DNA of 64,000 bases from Hydractinia symbiolongicarpus (GCF_029227915.1 NC_079883.1:15998001-16062000); one strand, 5' to 3'; positions 9,431 to 19,748 are shown, counted from the stretch's first letter. Notes: a model not told the origin generated them from the letters alone. A program made the numbers and translations.

Positions 9431-10380
9431 GTTTGTAGAATTTAAGAAGCATTGTTACCCTAGTGAAGTATCGATAATCGAGGACAGGAAAATAGACATA
9501 AAGTGCATGGAAAAAATAGAAAATAAAAAAAAAACCTTCAGGCCACAAAAAGATGATGTTAGCTGGTTTAAATGGAAGATGTTCTGATAATAACATGACT
9601 TTCGGCTATAATCAATAATAATCAACAGCAATTAGAGACAAAAAATGTGGCCATACCAATAAAAAATAGTGAGAATATCACAGCCCTCTACGGGGGAGTA
9701 TTTGCTTTAGTTCTCCAATTGTGGAGAAAAAGTGATCACGTTAATAATAATTAACAAGAAGCCCTGAGGCTTAAAGACTTCCGCCAGTAGCCCGGAAGAT
9801 TTTAAAATTTGACGTAGGCCTTGAAAAAAACAAATCATTGAGTATTCCCAATTATTATTGTACGTAATCAGCAATGTTAAAATACAACTCAATAAATAAA
9901 AATAAAAATTTTACATATCTATATGAAATATTTAAAAATAACAGTTAAAACTTTAACTGGATATTTTTAAAAATGATCAGGAAAATTCTGAAAATTTCAG
10001 AATACAAATCTTGTTATGTATAAACTTGACGATTCCAATATAAAACTTCTGAACGAGCTCCATTTGAATGATGAAGTAGTTCATTGTTAATTAATTCTGC
10101 AATAAATACATATTACCATTTGAATATTTCAGTATTTAGGCCTTTAAAATTTACTTTCTTGTTGAAAATTTTTTGAAAATGCTGATGGTGCATGGTTTGA
10201 TAACAGCTGATCTGAAAAAGAAAGTACGTTTTTAAAATAAGAAACAAAAATTCAATTTTACTATCTCTTTAACCTCTCTTTGCCTCTTTGATTTGAAAAG
10301 GGAATTTATTAAAAAGATAAAAATCAATGCCATGTGATGCACAAGATATATTATCTATATAATAATACGCTTGTGTGAGT
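9431..10380. other. AT-rich spacer between the two Polinton copies
   Basis: No gene was recognised. It contains homopolymer-rich AT DNA and, near 9748-9800, an 'ACAAGAAGCC...GAGGCTT...TTCCGCC' segment related to sequences at about 48318 and 57303, suggesting the edge of an interspersed repeat. Open frames on minus (9258-9596, 9707-9892) look like chance. Confidence 0.6.
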
Positions 10381-10429
10381 GACCATGTGAGTCCACGACA
10401 CGCAAAGTACGGGTCACTTTCTTACGACC

Positions 10430-10521
10430 TGGCGTTACGCTAAAGTTTACCAAGTTAAAAAAAAATGCAAAACAGGGGGTTACTATTTAAACATTTAATT
10501 CTCTTTTCTTATTACTTTAAG
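10430..10521 (+). repeat. Interspersed repeat end shared with 39836-39946
   Basis: The shared core reads TGGCGTTACGCTAAA.TTTACC, then AAGTTAAAAAAA, then CAGGGGGTTACTATTTAA and CATTTAATTC....TTCTTATTACTTTAA, in the same orientation in both places. At 10350-10380 it is preceded by a TATATAATAATACGC motif, a boundary-like sequence also found at the edges of the repeats at 30.2 and 43.9 kb. It is probably the end of a non-autonomous transposon. Confidence 0.65.
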
Positions 10522-10524
10522 AGT

Positions 10525-10740
10525 TCAAGGGTAAAGTCCCTATAGAGTGCTGACGCCATCAAATCATACAAAAATGAGTAAATTTCTAGCGCATTATGTA
10601 GGGGGAATTCCCTTATAGAGTGATGACGTCATCAACAATCAACGCATGCGCAGTAAAGACGAACAACTGCGTTAGTTTTTTTGACCGTTATGAAATCCTC
10701 TGACAAAGTAAAAATTCTTACAAAAATTCTTACTCTTATA
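10525..10740. promoter_or_regulatory. Upstream region of Polinton copy 2 with paired TGACG.CATCAA motifs
   Basis: 'CCCTATAGAGTGCTGACGCCATCAA' and 'CCCTTATAGAGTGATGACGTCATCAA' (split here only for comparison) occur about 75 bp apart. The second contains a full CRE-type TGACGTCA palindrome. They lie roughly 120-200 bp before the polymerase start. A regulatory role is inference, and they may belong to an adjoining repeat. Confidence 0.35.
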
Positions 10741-10744
10741 AAGA

Positions 10745-13700
10745 ATGAACACACATACCATGAAACAATTACGCGATATCGCAAAAGGTCGTGGACTTAC
10801 GGGGTATTACAAGCTACACAAGGCTGAATTGGTTGCTCTATTGGAGAATGTACCACATTGCGCTTGGAGGCCATCTAAGAGGGTTATACAACCAGTTAGA
10901 CCCATAACATCAGAGGCCATGGACCTCTTTGAGAAACAGGAGCTATCAAAAAATCGTCCAACTATAGGGGGTAAAATTAGGGAATGGCACAACTGGGTAT
11001 TACCCCCATCCGAGATGGACCTTTTCGAGAAACAGGAACTGTCTAAAAATTGTCAGTTGTCAGGGATAAGATGAAAGGGTGGTACAACTGGCTCATGGAC
11101 GCTGTTCCAAAGCCTATAAAAGAGGGAGTCAAGGGAACCTATGCAGCCTTCAAGCGAAATGTGATGAATCTCTATAATAGGACAGCCAACGCGAAACCTA
11201 CACTTCATGATGAGATAGAAAAAGAGGCTGAGGAAGACTATCTTCCAGATATCAAAAATCCATATGATCAGCCGGGGCAAGACTATACCCCTCGAGAACA
11301 TAAGCATGCGCTCCATAGGACTTTTCGAAGTTTCCGCATTCCGCGTATAGCGAGAGCCGACATCGACGGGTATATGGTGATGGTGTGAACTAATGTCAAA
11401 ACATTGGTTGAGGACCAGGTAGAAGATATGGGGTCGGCAAAGATACAGCTGTCCCTATGGATTATGTGGAAGAAGAAAACAAACTCGGAGGAGGCTAACG
11501 ATGAGTACATTGAGGTGAAGAAGGCATTCAATAGTAATATCGCCTCAGTCTTCCAGGGTAGCGACGTAGGCGACGTGCTAGATAGGATGTTTGCTCAAAC
11601 CAAAACGCATGTGGAACATCTGGCACTACCTTAAAGCGGATTCACGATTAGTTGAATCCTATACCTTGACATAGACTTTCACAAATTAAGGCTAACAAGG
11701 GGTTCATCGTATATGAAGGCACCTAAATGGATAGCTTCGAAAAAGGCAATTATTAACCTCCAAAACGAGGATGAGGAGTGTTTCAAGTGGAGTATCATAG
11801 CATCCCTACACCATACGGAAATTGAAAGAGATCCACAAAGAATCACTAAGCTGAGACCCTACACAAACCTCTACAATTGGGATGATATAGAGTTCCCTAC
11901 AAGCACCAAGAGCATATACAAGTTCGAGGATAATAACAAGGACATTGCGGTAAACGTCTTGTATGTTACGGGAAAGAAGATTAATATCCTGAGACGATCG
12001 CATCACAACGGACGTAGCAAGCAGATGAACCTGCTGCTCATCACCGAGGACAAAAAGACCCACTACACAGCCGTCAAAAGCCTATCGTGACTCCTAGGTA
12101 TTGAGACCTCCAAAAATACGGCAAAAATGCACTTTTGCCTGAACTGCCTACAGGCCTTTTCTACAGTTGAATCGAGGCACAAGCACCATGGCTACAAGGA
12201 CCATGAGGCCGTTAAAATCACGATGCCAACAGAGGCACAACAATTTAAAGTACCCTTTGCTATATATGCAGATTTTGAGAGCCTGTTAATACCGGTAGAA
12301 GATATAAGGGGGACGACAACCAAAAAGCTAAGCAAGCACGTACCGTCCGGATGGTGTACATATAGTACCTTTGCCTATGGAAATATACAGGATCCCCTAA
12401 AACTATACAGGGGTGAGAACTGTGTAACCCGCATCGTTAACAATCTGGAGGATGAGGTGAAGCGGTTATATAACACCTATCTGCAGCAACCCATGCTGCC
12501 TCTAACGGAGGTCCTAAAAAGGGAACATGACGAGGCATCGAAATGCCACATCTGCATGAAACCCTTTGACGGCTGCGAGAATGACCGTAAAGTTCGGGAA
12601 CATTGTCACTACGCAGGGCTGTTCAGGGGCGCAGCGCACGCGATTTGCAGCCTCAAATATAAGATAATTAGCCATATACCTGTCATATTGCACAATTTAA
12701 GCGGGTATGACGCCCATCTCTTCATACGGGAACTGGGCGAGAAATACGACACGCAGGATATTGGCTGCATAGCAGAGAATACTGAGAAATATATCAGTTT
12801 CAACGTTAAAATCAAGGTAGCGCTTGCAGGTATGGGGTATGCTGATGGAGAAACGTATAAGAAGATTGAGATTAGGTTTATCGATAGTTGTCGGTTCATG
12901 CCATCATCGTTAGACAAATTGGCAAGCAACCTCATTGGAACAAACACCGCTGGTATGAAATGTCAACATTGTGCAGATACCTGTCTGGAATTCCAGAGCA
13001 TAGACGCTGGGTACATGACAAAGTTTTGGTGTAAAAATTACGACTCAAATGCTACCAAGCAATTAGACAAGGAGAAGGTAAAGGCAAACGTACCATCCAT
13101 GGCCAGATTCTCCGACAAAGATGATACCTTCAGGCTGATGCTTCGAAAAGGTGTATACCCGTATGAGTATAAGGATGATTGGCAAAAATTCGAAGAGTTG
13201 GAGATACCCCCCAGGGAGGCATTCTACAGCAAGCTGAATATGAAGGGGATCAGCGACAAGGACTATGAATACGCAAAAAAGGTATGGAATGTCATCACCC
13301 AGAGGGTGATAACGTTACCATGGGAGACTATCACGACATCTACCTGACCATAGACGTCCTGCTATTACCCGACGTCTTCGAAACATTCCAAGACGTGTGC
13401 CTGACAAACTACAAGCTTGATCCTGCACACTTTTACAGTGCACCTGGCTTGGCATGGAAGGCGGCACTCAAGTATACCGGAATCAGGTTAGAGCTCCTCA
13501 CAGACCCCGACATGCTATTGATGTTCGAAAAAGGTATCCGTGGAGGTATAAGCCAAGCTGTACACGGCTATGCCAAGGCTAATAATAGGTATATGGGAGA
13601 CCAGTATAACCCGGATAAGCAGTCGTCATACCTCCAGTATTTGGATGCAAACAACCTATACGGCTGGGCTATGACGCAGGAGCTCCCGCAAGATGGCTTT

Positions 13701-14596
13701 AAATGGGTATCCAACGTCCAGGCATTTACAGAAAAGCGAATCGGGAAGCTCGTTAGGGACAATAAACATGGGTACATTTTAGAGGTTGACATGGACTACC
13801 CGGAGAGGCTGCACGATAAACATAATGATCTACCGTTCTTACCAGAACGCAGGACGGTCCACAAGGTCGAGAAATTGGTGCCGAACTTGGGGTATAGACG
13901 TAGATATGTGGTACATATTAGAGCCCTCCACGAGGCCTTAAAACATGGGCTTGAATTGAAGAGAGTGCGCAGGGTCATCCAGTTTAAACAGAAGGCATGG
14001 GTCAGGCCATTCTGGATATGTCAAAAATGGTTATGTATGAGTTTCACTACGACGATATGCAGCCTAAATATGGCAGTAAATTACAGCTTTGCTATATGGA
14101 CACGGACCCTTTCGTTTACCACATTCGAACAGAGGACTTTTATCGCGACATTGCACAAGATGTTGAGACACGCTTTGACACAAGTCTGCATAATCCAGAT
14201 GATAATAGGCCTCTCCCCATAGGGAACAATAAGAAGGTCGTAGGCCTCATGAAAGACGAACTAATTGGGAAAATCATGACCGAGTTTATCACTCTGAGGG
14301 CAAAACTATATGCCTACAAGAGCCTTACAAAAGAGGGTGGTGACCGCAAAGCGAAGGGCATAAAGAAGTGCGTGACCAAAAAGTCTATCACTTTTTACGA
14401 CTATCGGCTATGTCTGGAAGGGGGCGTTGATATCTACAAGAGCCAGGTGCTGATTGAAAATAATAACCATGCGGTATACACCCAAAAGGTGAACAAGTTA
14501 GCACTCAACAGGGCAGATGACAAACGGGTCGTACAACCCGATCAAATTACGACGCTTGCCCGTGGCCATTACCGCCTGGTGTCTACGTGGGAATAA
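10745..14596 (+). pseudogene. Protein-primed family B DNA polymerase of Polinton copy 2
   Basis: This enzyme replicates the element's linear DNA with 3'-5' proofreading. The N-terminus (10745-11074) begins with a SAP-like helix pair ('MKQLRDIAKGRGLTGYYKL'). A segment carrying 'DLFEKQELSKN' is tandemly duplicated (about 10921 and 11020). Later come a Cys/His zinc-finger-like segment (12127-12190), exonuclease motifs 'ADFES' (about 12268) and 'NLSGYDAHLF' (about 12695), and polymerase motif A 'DANNLYGWAM' (about 13645). Motif C reads 'YMDTDPF' (about 14093), with Pro where Ser is usual. Between about 13995 and 14000 the segment that should carry motif B is missing. There are frame breaks near 11075, 11395, 11635-11710, 12090, 13300 and 13990. 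The copy is catalytically dead. Confidence 0.9.
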
Positions 14597-14626
14597 TGAG
14601 GTGTGGTTTTCTAAAAGCTGTCCAAA

Positions 14627-14654
14627 GTTTTGTAAAGGTAGTACTTTACAAAAC
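14627..14654. terminator. Perfect 11-bp hairpin after the DNA polymerase gene
   Basis: GTTTTGTAAAG, loop GTAGTA, CTTTACAAAAC. It lies about 30 nt after the polymerase stop (14596) and 10 nt before the next ATG (14664). The placement suits a 3'-end or polyadenylation signal of the kind known from giant viruses, but that role is inferred. Confidence 0.6.
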
Positions 14655-14663
14655 AAGAACAAT

Positions 14664-15154
14664 ATGGAGGGGACCAGGAAATGCACGAGCTGTAGGCGCG
14701 TTTTATCACTATACAACTTCAGGGTGATCCAACGTAACGGACAACGAACAAGGCAATGCATCAAATGTCACGATAATAAGAGGGCGTCTTTAGAACCCCC
14801 CATGAAAAACGAAGACGCCAATGCCCCATATGCGATTCCCTAGGTTATCGCCATAAGATACTTCTAATGAAAATACATAATGCCTTAAATCGTGATACAG
14901 AGATTGCATCTCAAGAATATCTGGGATGTGATATTATAACATTCATGAACCACATCCAGGCCCAGTTTAAAGGCAGGATGAATTTGGGGAATAGAGGGCA
15001 GTGGGAGTTTGATCACAAGATACCAATAAAATACAGGGAGAACGGGGTATACCCTAGTGAGGAAGAACAATTGAAAAGACTGCACTACACTAACATGCAA
15101 CCCATGTGGGTTGCAGATAATCAAAAGAAATGTCATCGACATATCTCCGAGTAG
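14664..15154 (+). pseudogene. HNH endonuclease-type gene 1 with zinc header
   Basis: Two parts are joined by a frameshift near 14815. The header (ATG 14664) has 'CTSC' and 'CIKC' pairs flanking a 'YNF....NGQRTR' stretch, a zinc-finger arrangement repeated in the other copies. The C-terminal half has 'DTEIASQEYLGCDI', then 'WEFDHKIPIKY', then 'LHYTNMQPMWVADNQKK'. The D-H-K-I-P and N-x-Q-P-[ML]-W elements are those of HNH nucleases related to phage and giant-virus enzymes. Such genes often behave as selfish homing endonucleases. It sits between the polymerase and a small membrane-protein gene. Confidence 0.75.
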
Positions 15155-15176
15155 AATGTAGCCTAGCGCGGTTGAT

Positions 15177-15209
15177 CAAACACACTTGCTATAAATGGAA
15201 GTGTGTTTG
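15177..15209 (+). promoter_or_regulatory. Hairpin with the next gene's TATA motif and ATG in its loop
   Basis: CAAACACACTT and AAGTGTGTTTG form a perfect 11-bp stem. The loop GCTATAAATGG contains both the TATAAAT motif and the ATG (15195-15197) of the following gene. The hairpin begins 23 nt past the HNH gene 1 stop. It could act as end signal for one gene and start region for the next. Confidence 0.6.
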
Positions 15210-15612
15210 TATATTGTCGTAATACTACCCTATGTAATGATACTACTATTCTATCTAAACTTTCAACATACAATAAAGAGAATGTCAGATCTTGCGAGAG
15301 TATTTGACAATGCTGCAGAATACGAACAGATAGAGAAGCCCATCGATAAACGCCAGGCCTTGAAAGAGCCCCTACGCAAAGGCAAAGGGCACCTTTTACC
15401 GAAGAAATGTACGGAAGGGTTTGTCGACAAGGCTCCAGAGGAGGCCATTGATAAGGTGCACACTGAGTACGTACAGCGAGAACTCCATGAAAAGGGTGAC
15501 AAGACAGCCAAGGCATGTGATTAGCCTGTATGCAAGTTTGATTGGGAACTTCGTCGACATCGACAATGTAGATGAATTGCGTCGAGATATCGAAGAAGAC
15601 CCTATAATCTGA
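15195..15612 (+). pseudogene. Small Polinton membrane protein, single N-terminal membrane segment
   Basis: The start is fixed by the ATG inside the hairpin loop. Residues 1-22 form a hydrophobic segment ('VCLYIVVILPYVMILLFY'), followed by a charged Lys/Glu-rich tail. A frameshift near 15515 separates it from the last part ('SLYASLIGNFVDIDNVDEL') ending with a stop at 15612. The copy 1 remnant at 8330-8693 preserves both parts, which confirms they are one gene. The function is unknown. A role in virion or membrane association is speculative. Confidence 0.65.
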
Positions 15613-15739
15613 GACTCTATGACAGATCTCGGTATTCTGGTGTACTGCACCATCGGTAGGGCATACGGCCAGACATATGTCTAAGAAAAAGGAGGATGCG
15701 GAGACTAACGAGGAAGAGCCTCGGACGGTGCTATAATAA

Positions 15740-16081
15740 ATGACTGAAGAGGAGAAACAAGAAGAGAGAGTCATTACAAAGCCAGTAAAGCACCCGGGAA
15801 GGGTTGCGCAGAGACACAAGTTGGCTGCACTGATGAAGAAGAGGAAGGATGAAATGAAACAACAAGAGGGTACTGTAGTCAAAGCCTCTTCTGGGACAAG
15901 TTCCGTACAGTCGGTTCACATCTATGTAGTCGGTAGGCTGGCCGTGCTTGCCATAGGAGTTAGGGTATGGTACAGGTTTGGTAGGGGTGAAAATGAATCT
16001 AACAAGCCGGCGACCCCAGAGCCCCAGCAGGGGAAACAGGGCAAAACTCATCCTGAGATCGAAATGTTTGAAATGCTATAA
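15740..16081 (+). CDS. Small Polinton protein with basic N-terminus and one membrane segment
   Basis: The 113-residue ORF starts at an ATG directly preceded by GCTATAATAA. Residues 1-50 are strongly charged ('KRKDEMKQQE'). A hydrophobic segment 'YVVGRLAVLAIGVRVWY' lies at about 67-83, and the tail is Pro/Gln-rich. Copy 1 has a decayed homologue (7730-7946), which supports it as a real gene. It reads through without a break. The function is unknown. It is followed after 4 nt by the next ATG, as in a compact viral genome. Confidence 0.65.
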   Translation: MTEEEKQEERVITKPVKHPGRVAQRHKLAALMKKRKDEMKQQEGTVVKASSGTSSVQSVHIYVVGRLAVLAIGVRVWYRFGRGENESNKPATPEPQQGKQGKTHPEIEMFEML

Positions 16082-16085
16082 ATAA

Positions 16086-16346
16086 ATGGCAACACCTCAC
16101 GCAAACGTAACCCCTAAAGAGAAGGAGATTTTGGACATGTTGTACGAAACCGTCGTATACCTTAGTTTCACCTTCGCCTATGCCATGGCAGGCAAAAAGT
16201 TCCTTGGAATTACGAGGCCCTCTACCAAAATGGACACGAATGACGTTCTCAAAATGGTGGCATACTTCGTAGCAGGCAGGGCGAGTCGTGAAATGGCCGT
16301 GAAAAAAGGGTGGTTAACCGCAAGCATCGTGCCAAAGCTAAAATAG
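16086..16346 (+). CDS. Small conserved Polinton protein, probably membrane-associated
   Basis: The 86-residue ORF has its ATG immediately after GCTATAAATAA. It contains 'VVYLSFTFAYAMAGKKF' and 'VLKMVAYFVAGRASREMAVKKGW', two mildly hydrophobic helices ending in a basic patch. The C-terminal part is conserved in copy 1 (7640-7720). It resembles small uncharacterised proteins I associate with cnidarian Polinton genomes, so it is probably a structural or membrane component, but that is inference. No frameshift is visible. Confidence 0.6.
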   Translation: MATPHANVTPKEKEILDMLYETVVYLSFTFAYAMAGKKFLGITRPSTKMDTNDVLKMVAYFVAGRASREMAVKKGWLTASIVPKLK

Positions 16347-16357
16347 AGCGTCCAGTA

Positions 16358-16391
16358 AAAACTCGTTTTTGTCCTTAGGACAAACACGTTT
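16358..16391. terminator. Hairpin between the 16086 gene and HNH gene 2
   Basis: TTTGTCC-TTA-GGACAAA is a perfect core stem, extended by CG/CG and AAA/TTT pairs with small mismatches. It is preceded by CGTCCAGTAAAA, which also precedes the hairpin at 17230. Confidence 0.5.
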
Positions 16392-16395
16392 CAAT

Positions 16396-17216
16396 ATGAA
16401 GGAGGCCAGGAAATGTCAAAAATGTAAACACTATCTTTGGACAATTTTAGAATCAAAGGAAATGGTCAAACGACAAAAATGTGCATAAAATGTTTGAACG
16501 TAGCCAGGGTCTCACAGAAACGTACGAGGTGCCCGCATTAAAGGCAAAGATCTCGTTGTAAAGACTGCGGTGGTAGGAAAATATGTGAACATGAAGGGGT
16601 GAGATCCAAGTGCAAGGACTGTAAGGGTAGTCAGATTTGTAAATATGGTATGCGAAGATCTCGCTGTAAAGACTGCGGTGGTATGGAAATATGTGAACAT
16701 GGAAAGTGGAAGGCCTATTGCAAGAAATGCAAGGACAGTCAGATTTGCAAGCATCTAAGGGTGAGGGCCTATTGTAAAGACTGTAAGGGCAGTCAGATTT
16801 GGAAGCATGAAAGGGCGAGATCACAATGTAAAGAATGTGGAGGTGGAAGCTTCTGCGATCATCAAAAACAAAGAACCAGATGCCCCATTTGCGACCCCCC
16901 TGGCCATCTCGCTCATAATGTACGCATAACAACCTGCAGGGCTCTGAAGGAAAATAAGGAGCTTAGTTCTCAGGATTATATCGGGTGCGATATCGCAACG
17001 CTGAGGACCCATATTGAGGATCAGTTCGTTGATGGGATGACCTGGGACAATTATGGTAAGGGGTGGCACAATGATCACAAGGTACCAATTAAATATACAG
17101 AAAATGGGGATGCTCCATCGCTTGCTGAGGTTGGTAGGAGGTTGCACTACACCAATACGCAGCTCATGTGGGCAAGCGAAAACATTGCAAAAGGCAATCG
17201 ATGTATCTCGGAATAG
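16396..17216 (+). pseudogene. HNH endonuclease-type gene 2 with zinc header and Cys/His repeats
   Basis: The ATG at 16396 starts a header ('CQKCKHY') broken by frameshifts before 16599. The open part then has about six repeats of the form R-x-x-C-K-D-C-x-G-x-x-x-C-x-H, each about 18 residues, followed by 'CPICDPPGHLAHN' and an HNH domain with 'DYIGCDI', 'WHNDHKVPIKY' and 'LHYTNTQLMWASEN'. The repeats look like tandem zinc-binding or nucleic-acid-binding units, a type common in giant-virus and protist proteins. The HNH part matches genes 1 and 5. Only the header is clearly broken. Confidence 0.75.
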
Positions 17217-17229
17217 ACCGTCCAGTAAA

Positions 17230-17260
17230 ATTTCTATTTATCCCTAGGGCAATTAGAAAT
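17230..17260. terminator. Hairpin between HNH genes 2 and 3
   Basis: An outer stem ATTTCTA/TAGAAAT encloses the palindrome CCCTAGGG. It lies 14 nt after the HNH gene 2 stop and directly abuts the ATG at 17261. It shares the preceding CGTCCAGTAAAA with the hairpin at 16358. Confidence 0.45.
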
Positions 17261-17581
17261 ATGGAAGAATGCAAGGCATGTTCAAAATGCTCAAGATCTC
17301 TTCCCTTAAACCAGTTCAAAATCAAACGCAATGGTCAACTAACAAGTACATGTATCTCTTGCCTCGATAAAAAGAAAGTGTCAGAGGAGCGTCGTACGCG
17401 CCGCCCAGGCGACCAGCCCCTACATGAGCTGATGACTATGCTGTGGGCCCATATCGAGGCCCAGTTTTCCGAAGGTATGACCTGGGAACTATGCAAACAT
17501 TTGCATGTGCACCACAAGATACCATTCAAGTACCAAGAAACTGGCAGATATCCGACGCTTGCTGATGTTGCTAAGGAATAG
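17261..17581 (+). pseudogene. HNH endonuclease-type gene 3, truncated
   Basis: It has the same zinc header as the others ('CSKCSRSLPLNQFKI', 'CISCLDKKK'), then 'LWAHIEAQFSEGMTW' and 'HVHHKIPFKYQ'. It stops after 'TLADVAKE' and so lacks the final N-x-Q-P-x-W element. The Cys/His repeats are absent. It is probably inactive. Confidence 0.65.
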
Positions 17582-17584
17582 TAA

Positions 17585-17758
17585 ATGGAGAGCAAATGTT
17601 GTAAAGTGTGCAAGCACGTTTTAACCCCTGACAAGTTCAAGATTAGAGGGAATGGTAGGACAAAAAGCTGTATAAGTTGCCTTGATAAAGCGAAAGGGAA
17701 GCGGCGTACCAAATGCAAGGACATGAAAGACGTTGACTACGAAGTAACCCTCTTATGA
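17585..17758 (+). CDS. Zinc-header-only ORF of the HNH family
   Basis: A 57-residue ORF consists of little more than the family header: two Cys pairs ('CCKVCKHVL' and 'CISCLDKAK') around 'FKIRGNGRTKS'. The HNH domain is gone. It looks like a degraded copy left by local duplication, although a small stand-alone zinc protein is possible. Its stop overlaps the next ATG. Confidence 0.5.
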   Translation: MESKCCKVCKHVLTPDKFKIRGNGRTKSCISCLDKAKGKRRTKCKDMKDVDYEVTLL

Positions 17759-18095
17759 TTGACAAGGAGATTCAAGGGTTTCAACAGGATAAGAATTACA
17801 TGCTTCTCTATACCTTATTGACATACGATATTATACCCGGTACGCCGAACTAATCGTGGTACCCTCCGAGAGCCAGGAAAAGGCACTACTCGTCGAGAGC
17901 TACCGCAAGGTACTGCAATGTCTACAGGGAAAATTTGCATATCCTCCTCTACCCCTGGAATATAAGACCCAAAATACTAAGCTCTGCCCTTCCTGCCGAG
18001 GGTCTTTGGTGAACAATCACGGCGGTGTGTTAATATGTGCCTCATGTGCCACGATATACCCTAAAATCCATGATAGAAAATGGTCGAACTATTGA
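17755..18095 (+). pseudogene. Zinc-ribbon protein upstream of the packaging ATPase
   Basis: The ATG at 17755 opens 'MIDKEIQGFQQDKNYMLLY', which shifts frame near 17852 and continues to a C-terminal ribbon 'LCPSCRGSL....GVLICASCATIY' (C-x2-C...C-x2-C). At about 112 residues it resembles small zinc-ribbon proteins of eukaryotic DNA viruses, some of which act in transcription. It overlaps the ATPase start by 16 nt. A role in late transcription is only a guess. Confidence 0.5.
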
Positions 18096-18685
18096 ATAAA
18101 ATGTTAGACATTGTGAAGGACCCCGCACAGCAATCTTCACAGGCCCTACTTCTTGTGGCAAGACACAGCTTGTTTTGGATCTGCTTGAGCATGAGTATAG
18201 GGGATACTATCACAATATAGTGATACTGTGCCCTACTATACGGTGGAATACGACCTATTTAGAAAGAGCCTCACTATGGGAGGATAATTATGTGTTCCTG
18301 ATAGATCCTGGAAATGAGTTGTTTGAATGGATCCAAAAATTGTTCTCATTGTTGGTAGGTGAAGAGAGTCTCTTCGTAGTCGACGACGTCATAGTCGACA
18401 AGCGTCGAAATAGCCTTCTTGAATTGACTATTTCGGGTAGGCATCGCAAGCATAAGTTTATGGCTACTCACGTATTCGTATACAGCTCTCCCCAAGAACC
18501 TTCGGAGGCAGAAAAAGCAGTTGTTTTTATGGTACCCCTCGGAGAGGAGTGACATGAGACAAGCTGATGAGGAGACGAATTTGATCCCCGATTGGGATGA
18601 TATCAAGGCCGAATTGAAAAAATCCAAACACGCGTGCTTGTACGTGAGATTGGAACACCCAAGAACTTGGAAGATTCTCGAATGA
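18080..18685 (+). pseudogene. Genome-packaging ATPase of the FtsK/HerA type
   Basis: A Walker A motif 'GPTSCGKT' (18142-18165) is followed by 'QLVLDLLEHEY' and 'ILCPTIRWN'. The Walker B region 'SLFVVDDVI' lies about 75 residues on. The tail ends 'WKILE' at 18685. This arrangement is that of the A32/FtsK-like ATPases that pump DNA into capsids of Polintons, adintoviruses and giant viruses. Frameshifts lie near 18120 (before Walker A) and near 18490-18520. The position between replication and capsid genes is usual. Confidence 0.85.
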
Positions 18686-18726
18686 CCGTGGTGAAAACCT
18701 CTGGCCTTCGTTGATATATTAGAAAG

Positions 18727-19496
18727 ATGTCTTCACAACTCGCCTTATTCAACGCAATACCCGCAGGAGCCATTAAAACCCTGTTTGACAAACAAGATCA
18801 ACCCTTGTTTAAAAGGGCAGATCTTGGACGTTTTCTGATTATTGCTAATGTCAACTCTAATTTTCAATATTTGACCGAAGAAACCAAAACAAGGCAGGAA
18901 ATTGTGTGGTTGATGGAGGGGGTGGTGGCACCGACCCCTTTGGAAGAGGGAAAAGTCCGCATGACGTCTTCGTTACGCTAGGAGGGGCCTCGAGATTACC
19001 GTCAAGTCAAAAAAGCCTAAGGCCGTAGCTTTGACAAAATGTTTGGCCGGGAAGGGGGTGGAAAAATTACAGGAGACCATCGAGGATAGGGATAATGCCC
19101 TGGCCTTCCTCGATGAAATGTGATGAAATTGCGTACAGGGATAGTCAGCTCATGGCGTTGGGAGATAAAATTGAGGAGCTACAGCAATGTACCGCGCCCC
19201 ACCTCGAAGATCCCGGGAAAGATAACAGTATGGTTGTGATCCAGAAGAACAACGACGATCGCTTCCAATACCTTGCCATTTGTGGTCAACAGGGGTATGT
19301 AGCGCAAAAGATTCGGAAAAAGCTTGTTGACTACCCCAAGGGTGAGATTGTGGTACCGGCAGAGACCCCAAATGCTATCGTCCATTACAACTGGCTTCGG
19401 GAACGTGGATGTATCGAGGTAAACCCAGAGCGTGTGAGACATTTCAGGCTTGGTGAACACTACACACATGAACGTCTCCTGGAGCTCGCGGAATAG
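18727..19496 (+). pseudogene. BRO/MSV199-like protein with DUF3627-like C-terminus
   Basis: The N-terminal part (ATG 18727: 'LFNAIPAGAIKTLFDKQDQP', 'RADLGRFLIIANVN', 'EETKTRQEI') resembles the BRO/MSV199 DNA-binding domains of insect and giant DNA viruses. The middle is coiled-coil-like and the C-terminal part ('DDRFQYLAICGQQGYVAQKI', 'NAIVHYNWLRERGCIEV') resembles the DUF3627 region often attached to them. Frame changes near 18970 and 19120 break it. In viruses these proteins bind DNA and their role is poorly known. Recognition is from pattern memory and a profile search would settle it. Confidence 0.55.
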
Positions 19497-19507
19497 GTGA
19501 TCTTTAA

Positions 19508-19531
19508 GGGTGGACAGATCTATCCACACCC
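19508..19531. terminator. Hairpin after the BRO-like gene
   Basis: GGGTGGA...TCCACACCC (one mismatch) lies 12 nt after the stop at 19496. The loop is CAGATCTA. Confidence 0.4.
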
Positions 19532-19748
19532 AACCAGACACGATTTTTACTACTCTTGCGGGTTGTAAAAATTATAGGCAAAAGTGAGGCCCGTCCCATG
19601 GGCCCCCTTGGTAAGGCGAAAAATCCGCATGACTACCCACATCATATAGCATCAAAGGCCTCATTTAGTGATGGGTTCCCAACCCCTCTATGGGATATTA
19701 TTTTTGACCAGTTTGGCTGTATGTTAAAAGGTATCGAAATATCAAAAG

